Part shown: positions 45,475 to 56,133 of the stretch, in pieces | Numbering within the stretch: position 1 is the stretch's first letter | Layout of the letters: every line of letters begins with the position of its first letter | NCBI GenBank assembly: GCA_025769875.1 | Contig: JAGFNK010000202.1 | Coordinates: 1-64,000 of the forward strand | Length of the DNA stretch: 64,000 bases | Reading direction: 5' to 3' | Source: Russula earlei | Lineage: Eukaryota > Basidiomycota > Agaricomycetes > Russulales > Russulaceae | The notes under the pieces: generated by a model | Told to the model about the DNA's origin: nothing | The model's input: only the letters and a program-made list of their open reading frames with translations | The model's database searches: none | Program-made: the position numbers and the translations under genes

Positions 45475-45803
45475 GGCATTGGCGGGTGGCCTGACGGACT
45501 GGGGATGGGTGGTGATGTTTCAAGAATGAAATAATTGATGCCGAGTAAGCCTGGATGAAGGGGTTAGCATGAGGAGTGAGAAGGGAGAGAACGTACCAAG
45601 CAGATATCGTAGGAGGATTAGCACCAGCGAGTTGTCCTCGACGGGGTCGAAAAGTGACAACGAGCTGTCACACGTAACGTGACGATGGACGAGCTTAGCT
45701 TGGTCATCGTTCGGTTCACAGATTACATTACCAGCGCACTATTCGCATTCTCATTTGCATATTAAACTGCCCTCTCCCATCCCCCTTCTCTATCCACAAC
45801 AAC
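45475..45803. promoter_or_regulatory. Divergent promoter, CCR4 and ERG19
   Basis: 329 bases between opposed starts. Mixed composition with a pyrimidine-rich run (about 45772-45790) just before ERG19. A CACGTAACGTGACG word lies at about 45671-45685. No sterol-response site could be identified with confidence. Confidence 0.4.
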
Positions 45804-47105
45804 ATGGCACTATACCAGGCCACCGTGTCCGCGCCCGTCAACATCGCTTGCATAAAGTGAGACATCTTATTGTGTTGCTTCGTGGCCCTCACATCTCCCC
45901 AATTAGGTATTGGGGAAAGCGTGACACCAAGCTCATCCTGCCCACAAACTCCTCCCTTTCCGTCACTCTCGATCAGGATCACCTTCGTTCGACCACCACT
46001 TCGCGTGCAGACCCTTCGTTCGACAAGGACCGCCTATGGCTCAACGGCAAAGAAGAGTCTATAGAGGCCGGTGGACGCCTTGCCACTTGCATTTCAGAAT
46101 TGAAGCGCCTACGTGCCGTTGTCGAAGCGCAAAACCCTACCGCACCCAAGGTATTCCCCTTTTGCTTCTACCCAGGCGTTCTCATTCGAATTCGCTTCCG
46201 TCCCCTAGCTCTCAACCTACTCGGTACACATCGCTTCTCGTAACAACTTCCCCACAGCAGCCGGCCTGGCATCCTCTGCCTCCGGCTTCGCTGCCCTTGT
46301 CGCATCGCTCGCGGCTCTCTACGAGCTTCCCGCAAACCCCTCTCAGCTCTCTGTCATTGCCCGGCAGGGGTCTGGCTCTGCATGCCGCTCGCTGTTTGGT
46401 GGCTTTGTCGCGTGGGAAATGGGCTCCGCACCTGATGGCTCGGACTCCCTCGCGGTCGAAGTTGCCCCTCGCGAGCACTGGCCGGACATCCACGCGCTCA
46501 TCTGTGTCGTCTCGGACGACAAGAAGGGCACATCATCTACCTCGGGCATGCAGCGCACCGTCGAAACGTCTCCCTTGCTCCAGCATCGCATTGCGCAGGT
46601 AGTCCCCGCACGTATGGACTCGATAAAGGACGCTATTCTGCGCCGCGATTTCCCGACGTTTGCGCGTATCACTATGCAGGATTCCAACCAGTTCCACGCT
46701 GTCGCGCTCGATACAGAGCCGCCCATCTTTTACCTTAACGACGTCTCGCGCGCCATCATCGCGATCATAACAGAGTACAACCGTGCCGCTGGTGCCATCA
46801 AAGCCGCCTATACCTATGACGCCGGCCCCAACGCGGTAATCTACGCCCCGAAGGAGAACATTAAAGAGATAGTCGAACTGTTGTTGCGCTACTTCCCGCA
46901 AGCCCAACCGTTCCCGGACCCGTTCGCTCTCCATGTGGACAACCAGGGTAGTATACCGGATGGCTTCAACGAAAAGGTGGCAAAACCATTCCCGGTGGCA
47001 AGCGTGAAGGGATTCATTCACACGCGTGTGGGCGACGGGCCTCGAAAACTGAGCGCTGAGGAGGCGCTACTTGGGTCAAATGGGTTCCCGACATTTTTGG
47101 CATGA
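45804..47105 (+). CDS. ERG19: Diphosphomevalonate decarboxylase
   Basis: This enzyme (also MVD1) decarboxylates mevalonate diphosphate to isopentenyl diphosphate with ATP. The sequence runs [18 protein letters not shown], spliced to [20 protein letters not shown], then [20 protein letters not shown] (phosphate-binding loop). [39 protein letters not shown] and [16 protein letters not shown] follow, all hallmark segments with the catalytic Asp and Arg contexts intact. Two short introns only. Length about 395 residues, normal. The product enters ergosterol and terpenoid synthesis. ERG8, which makes its substrate, is 18 kb upstream with unrelated genes between. Confidence 0.96.
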
Positions 47106-47240
47106 TCTGTGGTATTTCCGGTGTAATATTTAGTGTAGAACGAACTTAGATTGGAACGAACGTAGATTGTAGACGTGATCGTGCCCACGTGATTTTTTTA
47201 TTATTTGTCAGTCATCAGATTAAGCAGAACGACGACGCAG

Positions 47241-48048
47241 ATGGCTTTGCGTGTAGCTTCGTTTGCTACCCGCCGTTCTCTTCCCTTCTTACAACTTGGC
47301 CCACTTGCCCTCTCAAATGGGATGCAAATTCGTACTCGTCTCTCGTCTACAGCCGTCGAAGGAACAGCAAAAAATGGGGCTCATACGTCCAAGGATGAGC
47401 CGTCATACGTTCGGCCTCTCCCACAAAACCCGCCTCTGCCGAAAGGCACGCCTCCGACCATCACCACGGACGACATCGAGAAGTACGTGCAACCGTTGTA
47501 CTCCCGGGGGTGGGGACTTTGCCCAATCCTGCCCAACGGAAACGGCATCGCCGTGTTGCGCAAGCGGTTCGAGTTTGCGAGCCCGTGGGCGTTGGAGGTG
47601 TTCCTGGCGGATCTGAGCGGGTACGAGGAGAGGAAGAAGGTGCCGTTCCTTCCCCCCCACCCCCCCCCGTTCCGCCTTGTGGGGCGATTTTATCCCAGCT
47701 GACGACGATTCACACGCGATATGTTTTTTTCCTTCCCCCCTTTTCCGGCGCCTCCCCCACGTCTCGATATCTCGGGATCTTCAGCACCACGCAAAGACGC
47801 ATGTGTTTGAGGATGAACGTGCCGTCGTGGTCAGCGCATGGACGCACGTCGCGCGAAGGCCGAATGCGCGCGCGACGGACGAGAACGGCAAGAAGCAGGG
47901 CGTGACCGCACGCGACATCCACCTTGCGTATGCTCTCGAGAAGATGTTCGAGAACGCGCTGGCCCCGAGCGGAGTAGCGTATCGGCCTCGCGTTCGTCCG
48001 GAGGCGGACCGGCCCAAAACGGTGGAGGAGCTGGAAGGGTATGAGTAA
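47241..48048 (+). CDS. Pterin-4a-carbinolamine dehydratase-like protein, probably mitochondrial
   Basis: The second ATG, at 47241, opens MALRVASFATRRSLPFLQLG, a basic, amphipathic, acid-free presequence that suggests mitochondrial import. Then TDDIEKYVQPLYSRGWGLCP leads into the PCD/DCoH fold: RKRFEFASPWALEVFLADL, an HH pair at the next exon's start (HHAKTHVF) and VVSAWTHVA. The second His falls near the usual third catalytic position, followed by GVTARDIHLAYALEKMFEN. Canonical dehydratases keep two adjacent His and a later one; all three appear. Two exons. The family recycles tetrahydropterin or acts as a structural cofactor; substrate here is unknown. An in-frame start at 47205 (GTC-adjacent, ATG-less) is rejected. 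Confidence 0.75.
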
Positions 48049-48240
48049 CTCGCGGTCAAAGAGACCTAGGGTAGATGGGAAATGGAAAATATGTCCTCAT
48101 CCCTCGAGTCGAGTGTCGATAAGTCAATGGAGGACACGAGCGCCTCTTTTCTCTGTGCCGAAACGGGCCGGTTCTCAAATTTGACCTTCACTCATGGACT
48201 GATCATCATCACATCCAAAACTGAAACCCCTCGCTACTCA

Positions 48241-49403
48241 ATGACACGCTACACAAACGTAGGTCGGAAAAGAACGTATTTGCAAGCGAGTTTGGATCCC
48301 GGCGACGATCAGACCGCTTTAAATGTTCCTGCGCCAGACTCACTTGACGCATCTCACCCTAAACATGAAGGCGGCGTTGTTGACGCCCTGGCAGAATCCC
48401 GCCGTAAACGTAGACGCCACCGAAAGAGCGGAGAGCCCTCCGAGGGAACGTGGGCTACAGAATCAGCCCCCTCTGCTGCTGCCAGCGATGGTGACAAGAA
48501 AGGCTCGCCAGTTACCAAGAGCGAAAGTGTGAAGGTGGAGGCGTTGTCTAAACCAAAGGCCAAGGACAAGCCCAAGCGGGCCAAGAGTGCGCCGTTTTCT
48601 TTTTCCTTTTTTTTTCTTTCTTTCGCCGAACCGGCTACGATAGAGTTCGGCAATGGCGTTCACCCACTCCGTCACACGGCAGCCTTCACGGACAGAGCCG
48701 CATCGACCGAAGCACGAAGGTTGAAGCGCATGGCGGGACGACGCGCGCAAACGACGTGCTTCGCGTGTCGCCAAGTCGGACACCCGGCCAAGGATTGCCC
48801 GTCCGTACGGCCCGGTGCCGATCGCGAGGGAGTCGGCATCTGCTACCGATGCGGCTCACGAAAGCACAACCTTGCGCGGTGTCGCGAGCCGGCGCGGCCG
48901 GGCGACCCTTTACCCTTCGCGTCGTGCTTCGTGTGCTCCGGACGCGGCCACCTCGCGAGCGCGTGTCCGCGGAACAACGGGAAAGGCGTCTACCCTAACG
49001 GCGGCTCGTGCAAATTGTGCGGGGAGACGTCGCACCTCGCCAAGGACTGCACTCTGCGCAAAATAGGTTTGGGCCACGATTTCCTCCCTTCCCTCACCCC
49101 CCCCCCCTCCCTCCGTTGATTCGGAAAACCTGCCACTCCTTTTTTTTTTCCTTCTTTTCCATGAGCGCTGACGAATATCTAGAGGGCAACGCCGTCTCGA
49201 CGTTGCTGGGTACGGGCCGTGAGGCGGGCGCTGATGAGGACGACTTTCACGCGATTCGACGGAAAAATGTGGAAATGGACAGAGACGAGCGTGGAGAGGC
49301 GAGAGTGCGAAAGGAGGCCAAGGTGCGGGCGGGGGCGCTCACCGGGGTCGTCAGAGCATTTGGCAAGGCTCCCGTGAAGCCACAGAACGTGGTGTACTTT
49401 TGA
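48241..49403 (+). CDS. CCHC zinc-knuckle protein (ZCCHC9-like)
   Basis: The start MTRYTNVGRKRTYLQASLD matches the conserved start of fungal ZCCHC9-like proteins, so it is preferred over upstream codons. A basic, disordered section (RRKRRRHRKSGEPS; KPKAKDKPKRAK) is followed by RLKRMAGRRAQT and four CCHC knuckles: CFACRQVGHPAKDC, CYRCGSRKHNLARC, CFVCSGRGHLASAC and CKLCGETSHLAKDC. The C-terminal exon reads DDFHAIRRKNVEMDRDE and ends QNVVYF. A 57-base T-rich segment at about 48590-48646 would encode poly-Phe; it has GT and AG ends and a length divisible by three, so it is better read as a small retained-frame intron. The protein probably binds nucleolar RNA, by family analogy. Confidence 0.85.
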
Positions 49404-49646
49404 ACGGGGGCGCTGGTGGCCTGACGAAGGCTAGTCGTGCGCGCCGTGCGATCTACGCCGAGAGCACGCGAGCGAGCGATCCCATCTGTGAAATAGCAGT
49501 AACAAACGACTCGAACCGCGCTATCGGTGAGCAAGCGTCGGACAGCTTTGTCTTGTGGCAATCGCAGTATTAGATCAGCGATACAGTAGGGATGCCAGAA
49601 GGGAGAAGTTGACACATTTCTGCTCGATGTCAACCTTGTGGTCATC

Positions 49647-50780
49647 ATGAACACAAAGATCATCTATGGCACTGCATGGTACGTACATCATGGTAAAGAA
49701 GACTTGTGTGGCTAATGTCGCGTAGGAAGAAGGAACGAACAACGTCCCTCGTTGTAAGCGCCGTTTTGGCTGGCTTCAGAGCCATCGACACTGGTTTGTT
49801 GTCGTGCGTGCTTCATGCGGGATTGAAGGGCGCATATGGTTTTCCCAGCTTGCCAGCCCAAACACTACAGGTAAGTGATACTGTACTACTCTTGTGAAAG
49901 TAAATAGTCAATGGAGGGTCGGCTATAGGGAGGATCTCGTCGGAGAGGCTCTTCAAATATTGTATGAGAAGCATGGATACAAGCGCGAAGATTTATTCCT
50001 TCAGACCAAGTGAGACTCGACGCAAGGCGATCCTCAGAAAGGGAAGGATTGCGACGATGATTTTTGTGCCGTAGATTCACGCCCATCGGTGGGCAGGATA
50101 CCTCCCTGCCTCTACCGTACGATCCGTCGAGCACGGTTGAGGCGCAAGTCAGAAGCTCCTTCGCAACCTCTTTGCGGCAGCTGCGCGCGTCATACCTCGA
50201 CTCTTTCATCCTGCACAGTCCCCTGGAAACCTACGCGGAGACGCTCGAGGCGTGGCGCGTGCTCGTCGGTTTCCAGGACGAGGGCCTCGTTCGGGCGATC
50301 GGCCTGAGCAATGCGTACGATCCCGCCGTCCTCGCTCGTCTGGGTAAAGACAGCGGACGCGCGGTGCAGGTCGTGCAGAATCGCTGGTACGAGCGGAACG
50401 GCTGGGACCGTGGGGTCGCGAAGTGGTGCCGCGCCAACGGCGCCCAATATCAGTGAAGATTTCTTTTTTTTTTTCTTTTTTTTTTGGCCTCCTTCCGAGC
50501 ACGCCATCGTAGACACTAACAGGGCTTGTTTTGTTCTCGCAGATCGTTCTGGACGTTGACCGGCTCGCCGAGTCTGCTCTCACATCCCGCCACCGCCGCC
50601 ATCGCACAGGCGAACGATTGCTCACCCGCTCAGGCCGTGTATCGCTTTGTTCAGTCGCTGGGCATCGCGCCGCTCTGCGGAACCACGGATGAGATGCACA
50701 TGCGAGAGGACGTCGATGCCGACAAACTTGACAAAGGAGGGGAGCATTTCGGGCCGCTGACTCGGTTCATATGGGGTTAA
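49647..50780 (+). CDS. Aldo-keto reductase
   Basis: NADPH-dependent carbonyl reductase fold. MNTKIIYGTAW is spliced to KKERTTSLVVSAVLAGFRAI and DTACQPKHYREDLVGEALQI. Asp of DTA, Tyr of HYRED, Lys of LFLQTKF and His of DSFILHSPLE are the catalytic tetrad positions. LVRAIGLSNAYDPAVLARL and VVQNRWYERNG follow the (beta/alpha)8 order. After a T-rich intron (about 50456-50542) the end reads TAAIAQANDCSPAQAVYRFV, then LGIAPLCGTT. About 290 residues. Five introns, two flanking the small exon DTACQPKHYR. It converges with the yippee gene about 100 bases away. Confidence 0.85.
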
Positions 50781-50881
50781 ATGGTACAAGTGTGGGATTC
50801 GTCAATTGGCGAGACGTACTAGCTCTCGAGAACAAGCGTATGTAAAGTCGCACGGACGGATAGGAGAGATCTCGTACAGTA

Positions 50882-51489
50882 TCACACATCCAATGTCCAC
50901 GCGTTGTCCTTGACAAGACGCTCTCGCTCGAGAAGGTATTTGCCTCCACGCCACATCTCAGCGGGAGGCGACGCAGGTCAAGCGGTGCGAGCGGACACTC
51001 ACCCTCCTTGTACTTCTGCGACTGGTCGGACGCTTTGTGGTAAAACCATCCGAGCCTATCACCGCAGCCCACGCAAAAGACATCGGCGACGGTGTGGACG
51101 CCCGTGCTTTTGCAGAGGCGACAAATAAATCATGAGCGACCCAAAGTCCAGAAGTGGCGCTTACAGCAACGGCCGGTCCTCCTTGCCGCCCATTCTGATG
51201 TTGATGGCAGAGTGCATCAGGCTGCCACACATGATCAGTCTCTCCTGCTTGCAGGGGACACACACCAAGAACGCACTATCCACGACCATCCCGCCCAGAG
51301 AACGATTTGCTGATGAGCTCATCCTTCAAGGCCTAGAGATGGGCGTTGTGTATACATTAAGATGCATCCAGGGAGGAGGAAAAGCCGAGCGATACTTGCG
51401 ATCACGGCGGAGCAGTTTGAGCATTGGAAGCTCGGACGACCCTCGAATGCGCGCAGGACTTTGGACGGGGAAGATTTGGCGGAAGACAT
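50882..51489 (-). CDS. Yippee/Moh1-type zinc-binding protein
   Basis: Yippee domains bind one zinc through two CxxC pairs; yeast Moh1 and animal YPEL belong here. The start MSSAKSSPSKVLRAFEGRPS is followed by FQCSNCSAVIA, spliced to LKDELISKSFSGRDGRGYL. MHSAINIRMGGKEDRPLL comes next, then TGVHTVADVFCVGCGDRLGW, FYHKASDQSQKYKEGKYLLE and KDNAWTLDV. Both CxxC pairs are present (CSNC, CVGC). Apparent frame breaks vanish once donors GTGCGT and GTAAGC are used, so the gene is intact with four exons or more. Product about 125 residues. YPEL proteins have been linked to the CTLH/GID-muskelin complex, and a muskelin gene lies 8 kb away; this is noted only as context. Confidence 0.88.
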
Positions 51490-51720
51490 GGGGATTTCAA
51501 AATCTCCTGGATATACAAAAGAAGGGGTAATCTCTGACCACCGGCACCCAAGGCAAGCACCACAAATGCGTGAAAGCTCCTCCGGCAGCAGCAGCAGCAG
51601 CAGAGGAGGCGGTGAGCCTCCCTCGTGACCGCCGTCATCGTCATCGAATCCCGGCCCGAAGTCCGATCTGGCTCGGGCTTTTACTACCACATCTCGCTCT
51701 CTCCGATCCGAGGAACCACG

Positions 51721-52573
51721 ATGGGAAAGAAAAACAAGGGCGACGTGCCGAATCCGAACAATGTTGCCAACCGAGACATCCTTCAGCGGCTCAACTTCCT
51801 CTACCAGGCTTCTGTGTACATGGAGTCCATCTCGCGTGAATGCGCCCCCGGCGAGCCTGTCGATGGCGGTGCCTGCCACTCCGGGTCTCCGGTGCGCGCT
51901 GCGGCCGCAGGGGAGGCCGGCGCATCCACGACGCCGCCGTCGAAGGCGGCGAGGAGGAAGCGCGATCGCGATCGCGAGCGACGCGAGGGGCGAGTCATAC
52001 GGGCCGCAGACATCGGGCGAGGATATGTACGTGCGATGCGACTGATCGGGCAGAAGACGACGGTGAAAATGTGAGCGTTGTCTTCCGGCTCGATCGTCGT
52101 CGATCCGCAACGCTGGGGGGCTGATGACCCCGCGCCCCCATAATTTTTTTTTTTTTTTTAGGGATCCTACGGTGAAACGGACGCTGTGCAAAGGTTGCGA
52201 CACCGTCCTGATCCCGGGTCTGTCTGCCACCGTCCGAGTGCACGGTGCGTTGATTTTCCTCCCTCTTCCGTGAAATTGTCCCGTGTGGCGGCCCTCCGAT
52301 CCGCCGAATACAGGTTCCGGCGCTCATCGGCACGTCATAACCACGAACTGCCTTCGCTGTGGAACGGCACGTCGCATTCCTGCTCCCCCGGTGCAAAATC
52401 CGTCAGACCCTTCTCCGGAGGAGGATGCAGTCATGGAGGTTGATGCGGGAGGTTCGTTCCCACCGAGGTCCAAGCGCAGACATGGTCCACCTCCCCGTCC
52501 CCCGCCCCTATTCGAGAGAGAAGGGCATGTCATATTCCGTGGCAATGTACGGATAGGACAGTCGCGTCCGTAG
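51721..52573 (+). CDS. RPR2: RNase P subunit Rpr2/Rpp21 family
   Basis: Rpr2 is a zinc-ribbon protein subunit of nuclear RNase P, which trims tRNA 5' leaders. MGKKNKGDVPNPNNVANRDI leads into the helical LQRLNFLYQASVYMESI. A low-complexity basic insert follows (KAARRKRDRDRERREGRV), then RAMRLIGQKTTVKMDPTVKR. The zinc ribbon is TLCKGCDTVLIPGLSATVRV (first CxxC) and VITTNCLRCGTARRIPAP (second CxxC). Two introns; the first is T-rich before its acceptor (52143-52160). The tail is Pro/Arg-rich. Snm1, the RNase MRP relative, is the alternative, but one such gene often serves both in basidiomycetes. Divergent from the yippee gene by about 230 bases. Confidence 0.82.
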
Positions 52574-52817
52574 ATATGCATCTGTCGTCCATAGCATACT
52601 GGCGCAAGGCCAGTCACATCAACGGTCCCCAGCTGCTTTGGTAGTAACAGAGGAACTACTGAGTTATTTCTCATGGGTTGTAATGTACACGTATCCGATA
52701 CATAAATAAAAGCGGGCTGTATCAAAACAAAACCAGGGTGAGAGGGCTAACTGTGCGGCCAACGAAAGCAAGGTACAGGAAAAACCAAACATTGGAGTCC
52801 GAAATCGCGTGTTGTAG

Positions 52818-54029
52818 TCAAGTGGTCAAACGCGGATCACCTTCCTCGCTGGGGTCAGCTTCTTCATCTCGCCGCGGCGTACCAACGACATCAGAAGTGT
52901 CAAATCCTGAGCCCCTTGAACCACCGGAGGCTTCGTCCCTATCCACCTTTGAAACGGCCTCGTCCGATGTCTTCGCTGGTGTGGGCGCCCCAGCTTGTCC
53001 GGCTTGAATTGGCGGTTCTTCAACAGCAGCCCTGGCTACTGACATGGCTTCAGCTTGACCGGATGAAGAGCGGACCGCGGCATTATGTGGCGTAGCATCA
53101 ACGTCCTCTTTCCTCGGCTGCCCACCTGCGATGGACACAGACACAGACGTTTGGGTTCTATCACTTGCGCTCGAGTTCCTCCGTACGGGTGGCTTGGCCT
53201 GCGCCGCGGCGCGCGAACGCGTTGATCGCCTCTCGGGAGCCTTCACTCCTTCTTCAGATCCATCCACATCCGCTGCGTCAGCCCCTCCATTACCTGGAGA
53301 GCCGCCGTCCGAGGGTGGCATGAGAGGGGCGCGATTGGCCCGAGTGCGCTTCGCGGGGTACGTGGCATCGCCATCGTCCGCCTCGCGCCGGCGACGACGG
53401 GAACTGCTTTGTCCACCATTGCGCCTCTTGCGGGGGCTCGGCTTGTCCGGTGGTGCGGGCGCATCGGCAGGTAAGGCGAGGGGCGTGCCTGCATCTACGC
53501 TTTCTGTGTCAGCGACATCGCGTAATCTTGCGGCGGGCCGGCGATTGTGCGAAGCAGTGCCGCGTGCCGCGTCGTCGGTCTGGCTCGATGAGCCCCGCGA
53601 GTGCACGCCAAAATCGAGTTGCGGGAGCGAGAGCGCGAGCCGTCCGAGTGGGTGATACATCGGGAGCGGTGGCTTCATCGGGTATTTTAATTTGACAGCG
53701 GCCGCCGTGGACACAGTGCTGGCAGCGCCACCGTGACCGGGTGACGCGTGTGACGAGCGCGTGGATGGCGCCGATGGCGGACCGTGACCCGATGGGGAAT
53801 GACGGATGAATTGACCAGAGCGCTCAATGCACAAATCGCTCGGGAACTGTAACGAGGGGGATCTGTAGGTAGTCTGCGGCTTCCTGCGTGAGGCCGATGG
53901 ATTCGTGCCTATTTTGGAGGAAAACGAGGCATGGTTGGATCTTTGGATGGCGATATCGACGACGACGCCCGTCGAGTCGATGCGAATGGGACGACGCGAG
54001 CCAGGGACCACTGTCAGATGGTTGGCCAT
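52818..54029 (-). CDS. Conserved-looking unknown, disordered and basic
   Basis: I do not recognise a family. One intron-free frame of 403 codons starts MANHLTVVPGSRRPIRIDST. The first 80 residues look conserved-type (GVVVDIAIQRSNHASFSSKI; YRSPSLQFPSDLCIERSG). Then PLPMYHPLGRLALSLPQLDF is a second ordered patch. The rest is Ser/Pro/Arg/Asp-rich with a strong basic cluster (SPRKRRNGGQSSSRRRRREA) and PAKRTRANR, suggesting a nuclear protein. It ends DPRLTT. Its start faces the AAA-like gene at 54377 across 350 bases. High GC codon use and lack of stops support coding, but short introns upstream of 54029 cannot be excluded. Confidence 0.6.
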   Translation of the reverse strand: MANHLTVVPGSRRPIRIDSTGVVVDIAIQRSNHASFSSKIGTNPSASRRKPQTTYRSPSLQFPSDLCIERSGQFIRHSPSGHGPPSAPSTRSSHASPGHGGAASTVSTAAAVKLKYPMKPPLPMYHPLGRLALSLPQLDFGVHSRGSSSQTDDAARGTASHNRRPAARLRDVADTESVDAGTPLALPADAPAPPDKPSPRKRRNGGQSSSRRRRREADDGDATYPAKRTRANRAPLMPPSDGGSPGNGGADAADVDGSEEGVKAPERRSTRSRAAAQAKPPVRRNSSASDRTQTSVSVSIAGGQPRKEDVDATPHNAAVRSSSGQAEAMSVARAAVEEPPIQAGQAGAPTPAKTSDEAVSKVDRDEASGGSRGSGFDTSDVVGTPRRDEEADPSEEGDPRLTT

Positions 54030-54376
54030 CTGCTGGATGGGAGAGTGTGATGGGGTGGAGATTGTGGAATCGCCAGCTAAACGGCTGATGGAGGCACAGC
54101 AAACTGGGCGTCCGAAGAATTATAGGTGGAACAAGAAACCCCGTTGAGGACCATACGCGGATCCACACGGGTAGAATGAGGGGGATGCCCCGTGAGGAGA
54201 TGGGAGGAATAAAGGTGTGGGAGAGGGAGCCAGTACAACCAGGAGCGAGTTCGAGTTCAGGAAAGACTGGGGAAATTCAAAGCGAAGCAGCTCCACGCTT
54301 GGACTGATCTAGCAGGTCACGTGCGTTGACTCTCAGTGGCCCCGTTCATTTCAAACTACAACTTGACGTGGACGCG
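54030..54376. promoter_or_regulatory. Divergent promoter of the unknown gene and the AAA-like gene
   Basis: 347 bases between opposed starts, with purine-rich stretches. A possible ATF/CRE-like cacgtg-type word (ggtcacgtgcg) lies at about 54315-54325. No function tested. Confidence 0.35.
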
Positions 54377-56133
54377 ATGAGTGATACACCTTCTGTCCAT
54401 GATCACCCAGATTTACCTCAGAATACCGCACCATGTCCGGGCATTCCGGGAACGCCTCACTTCTTTGCTTCGATACTTAGCTTCATTCGCTCAACAGCCC
54501 CCGCTGTTCCTCTTGATCCTGTCATCTTTCAATCGATCATACTCTCCGTCATGGCAGGGAATAGACACGTTTTGCTGAGAACCAGAGATGAGGATATCAC
54601 CACGGTTCAGAACCTGGCCGTCCTTGTAAGTAATCTCGTTTATTAGTAGATAACTCCCCGCTGTTTCGCACCATAGACTTGATTTCCGTCTCCTCGTTAG
54701 TCTCAGCTCATCATAACTTACAGGTACTCACAGACATACTCGGGTACACAACTCGGAAACACAGGATCGCCCCGCTGTCAAATGTCTTGCCCTCTTCCTT
54801 TGTCCCATCCATCTTTTCTCCGTACCAAGGCACCCCGATGGGCAGATTGGATCCTTCTCTCAAGTCTCACGCAAAACGCCCATCCTCTTATAGTTCGCAA
54901 GGTCACAGACGTCCGGTTAGCGAACCAAGTGGCTCACCACTTGACTCGTCTCCGACCCTGCGCGAACGCCCAGGTGCGAAATCCAGGCGACCACGACGAC
55001 ATCATGTCCTCGCAACCCCAACACGTTCTGATTCCTCGGGACTTGTTGAGTCTGAAAGCCCACGAATGGAACACGCGTTGGAGAATCGGTGGCTGCCGTC
55101 GGCTCTTGTGCTGACCGGGTTGGAGCACTCCACGGTTCCATGTCAGCGTGCGTTTCTCCATACCCTGCTGGAGCGGAGCGTCACTTTCGGTGAGGACCCA
55201 GAGGGTGCCAATCCCTCACTCGGAGAGCTTCCCGAAGACTTTATCCTGGTGTATGTGTGTCCATTCGACCCCCGTGAGCGACCGCCAATTCATAAAAGCT
55301 TGGTGAGTTACCGTTGCTTTGCCTCTTCCCGCCGGACTTTACGAACGGCCCCGCAGCTCGACAAGTTTTCGCTGAGCGTGGCTGTTGCCCTGGATTCTAG
55401 CACGCGAGAAGCACACGCCGAATACCTTGCTTCCAACTTGTCTGGCACGCAATCCCCTTCCTTCTCCTTCACGTCAGCACATCCAGCCTCCTTCAACCCA
55501 ATCCTCCCACGCGATTTCCTTCCCCGTCTGCGTTCCCTTAGCACGCCGACTCACGTGAACATTCACCCGTCGCTCCGACTCTACATAGCGGATTTGATCT
55601 CCGCTGCACGCCACCACCACGAGCTTGACGGGACGCTGCTCGGCGTACGCTGTGCGCAAGATGCGGAGACATTGGTGCGCGCGCACCGCGTTTTGGGCGC
55701 AGGGGACGTGGGCTCTGCTCTCGTCGAGCGCGTCGCCGCACTCTCGATTACGTCCGCAGCTGGTAGCTCACTGTCCCTCCATCACGAAGGCGGCGGGGAC
55801 AAAAGTGTGCCGTTGCACTGGGCCGAGGCAGGATCGTTGACCACGCCATTAATACGGCGACAGGGATCTGTGGCGTCGGGTACGGAAGGGGATTGGCTAC
55901 CAATGGACCTTCATGCGAAATGGGATGTGTCAGAGGTTGACGTTGCGAAGGTCGTGCCGCGTGTCATTTCACATCGACTCCGCGTACGCGATGGCCCAGA
56001 GGATGAAATGATGGCTGGTATAATGTTCATGGCAACAATCCCTCGAGTACCTACAGGTGTTGAAAACAAGGAGGGCGTATGGAGGAGAAGGACGATAAAG
56101 GAAATCTTGGTGAAGCTGATGGCGCACGTCTAA
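54377..56133 (+). CDS. Magnesium-chelatase/MoxR-like AAA-related protein
   Basis: The first exon gives FASILSFIRSTAPAVPLDPV, then IFQSIILSVMAGNRHVLLRT. It is spliced through GTAAGT to VLTDILGYTTRKHRIAPLSN. Later LPSALVLTGLEHSTVPCQRA, FLHTLLERSVTFGEDPEG and DKFSLSVAVALDSSTREAHA follow. The C-terminal helical lid is LRLYIADLISAARHHHELDG, with LVRAHRVLGAGDVGSALVE. The lid resembles that of MoxR/ChlI-type AAA proteins, which fungi often carry under the name magnesium chelatase. I see no intact Walker A (GxxxxGK[ST]) in what is readable, so the ATPase activity is in doubt. ATG at 54377 is the first in frame; a second frame from 54381 is open for 65 codons but loses the later exons. Confidence 0.5.

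Noticed and set aside
25686..47105. Mevalonate gene cluster
   Set aside because: Eight or so unrelated genes separate ERG8 and ERG19; linkage only, not a cluster.
48590..48646. Poly-Phe segment in the zinc-knuckle protein
   Set aside because: Has GT and AG ends, T-rich body and length divisible by three; better explained as an in-frame intron.
51140..51350. Frameshift/stop in the yippee gene (GRDGRG-stop)
   Set aside because: Using donor GTGCGT after the TA of the next codon and acceptor GGCAG restores GRGYLMHSAIN in frame; gene is intact.
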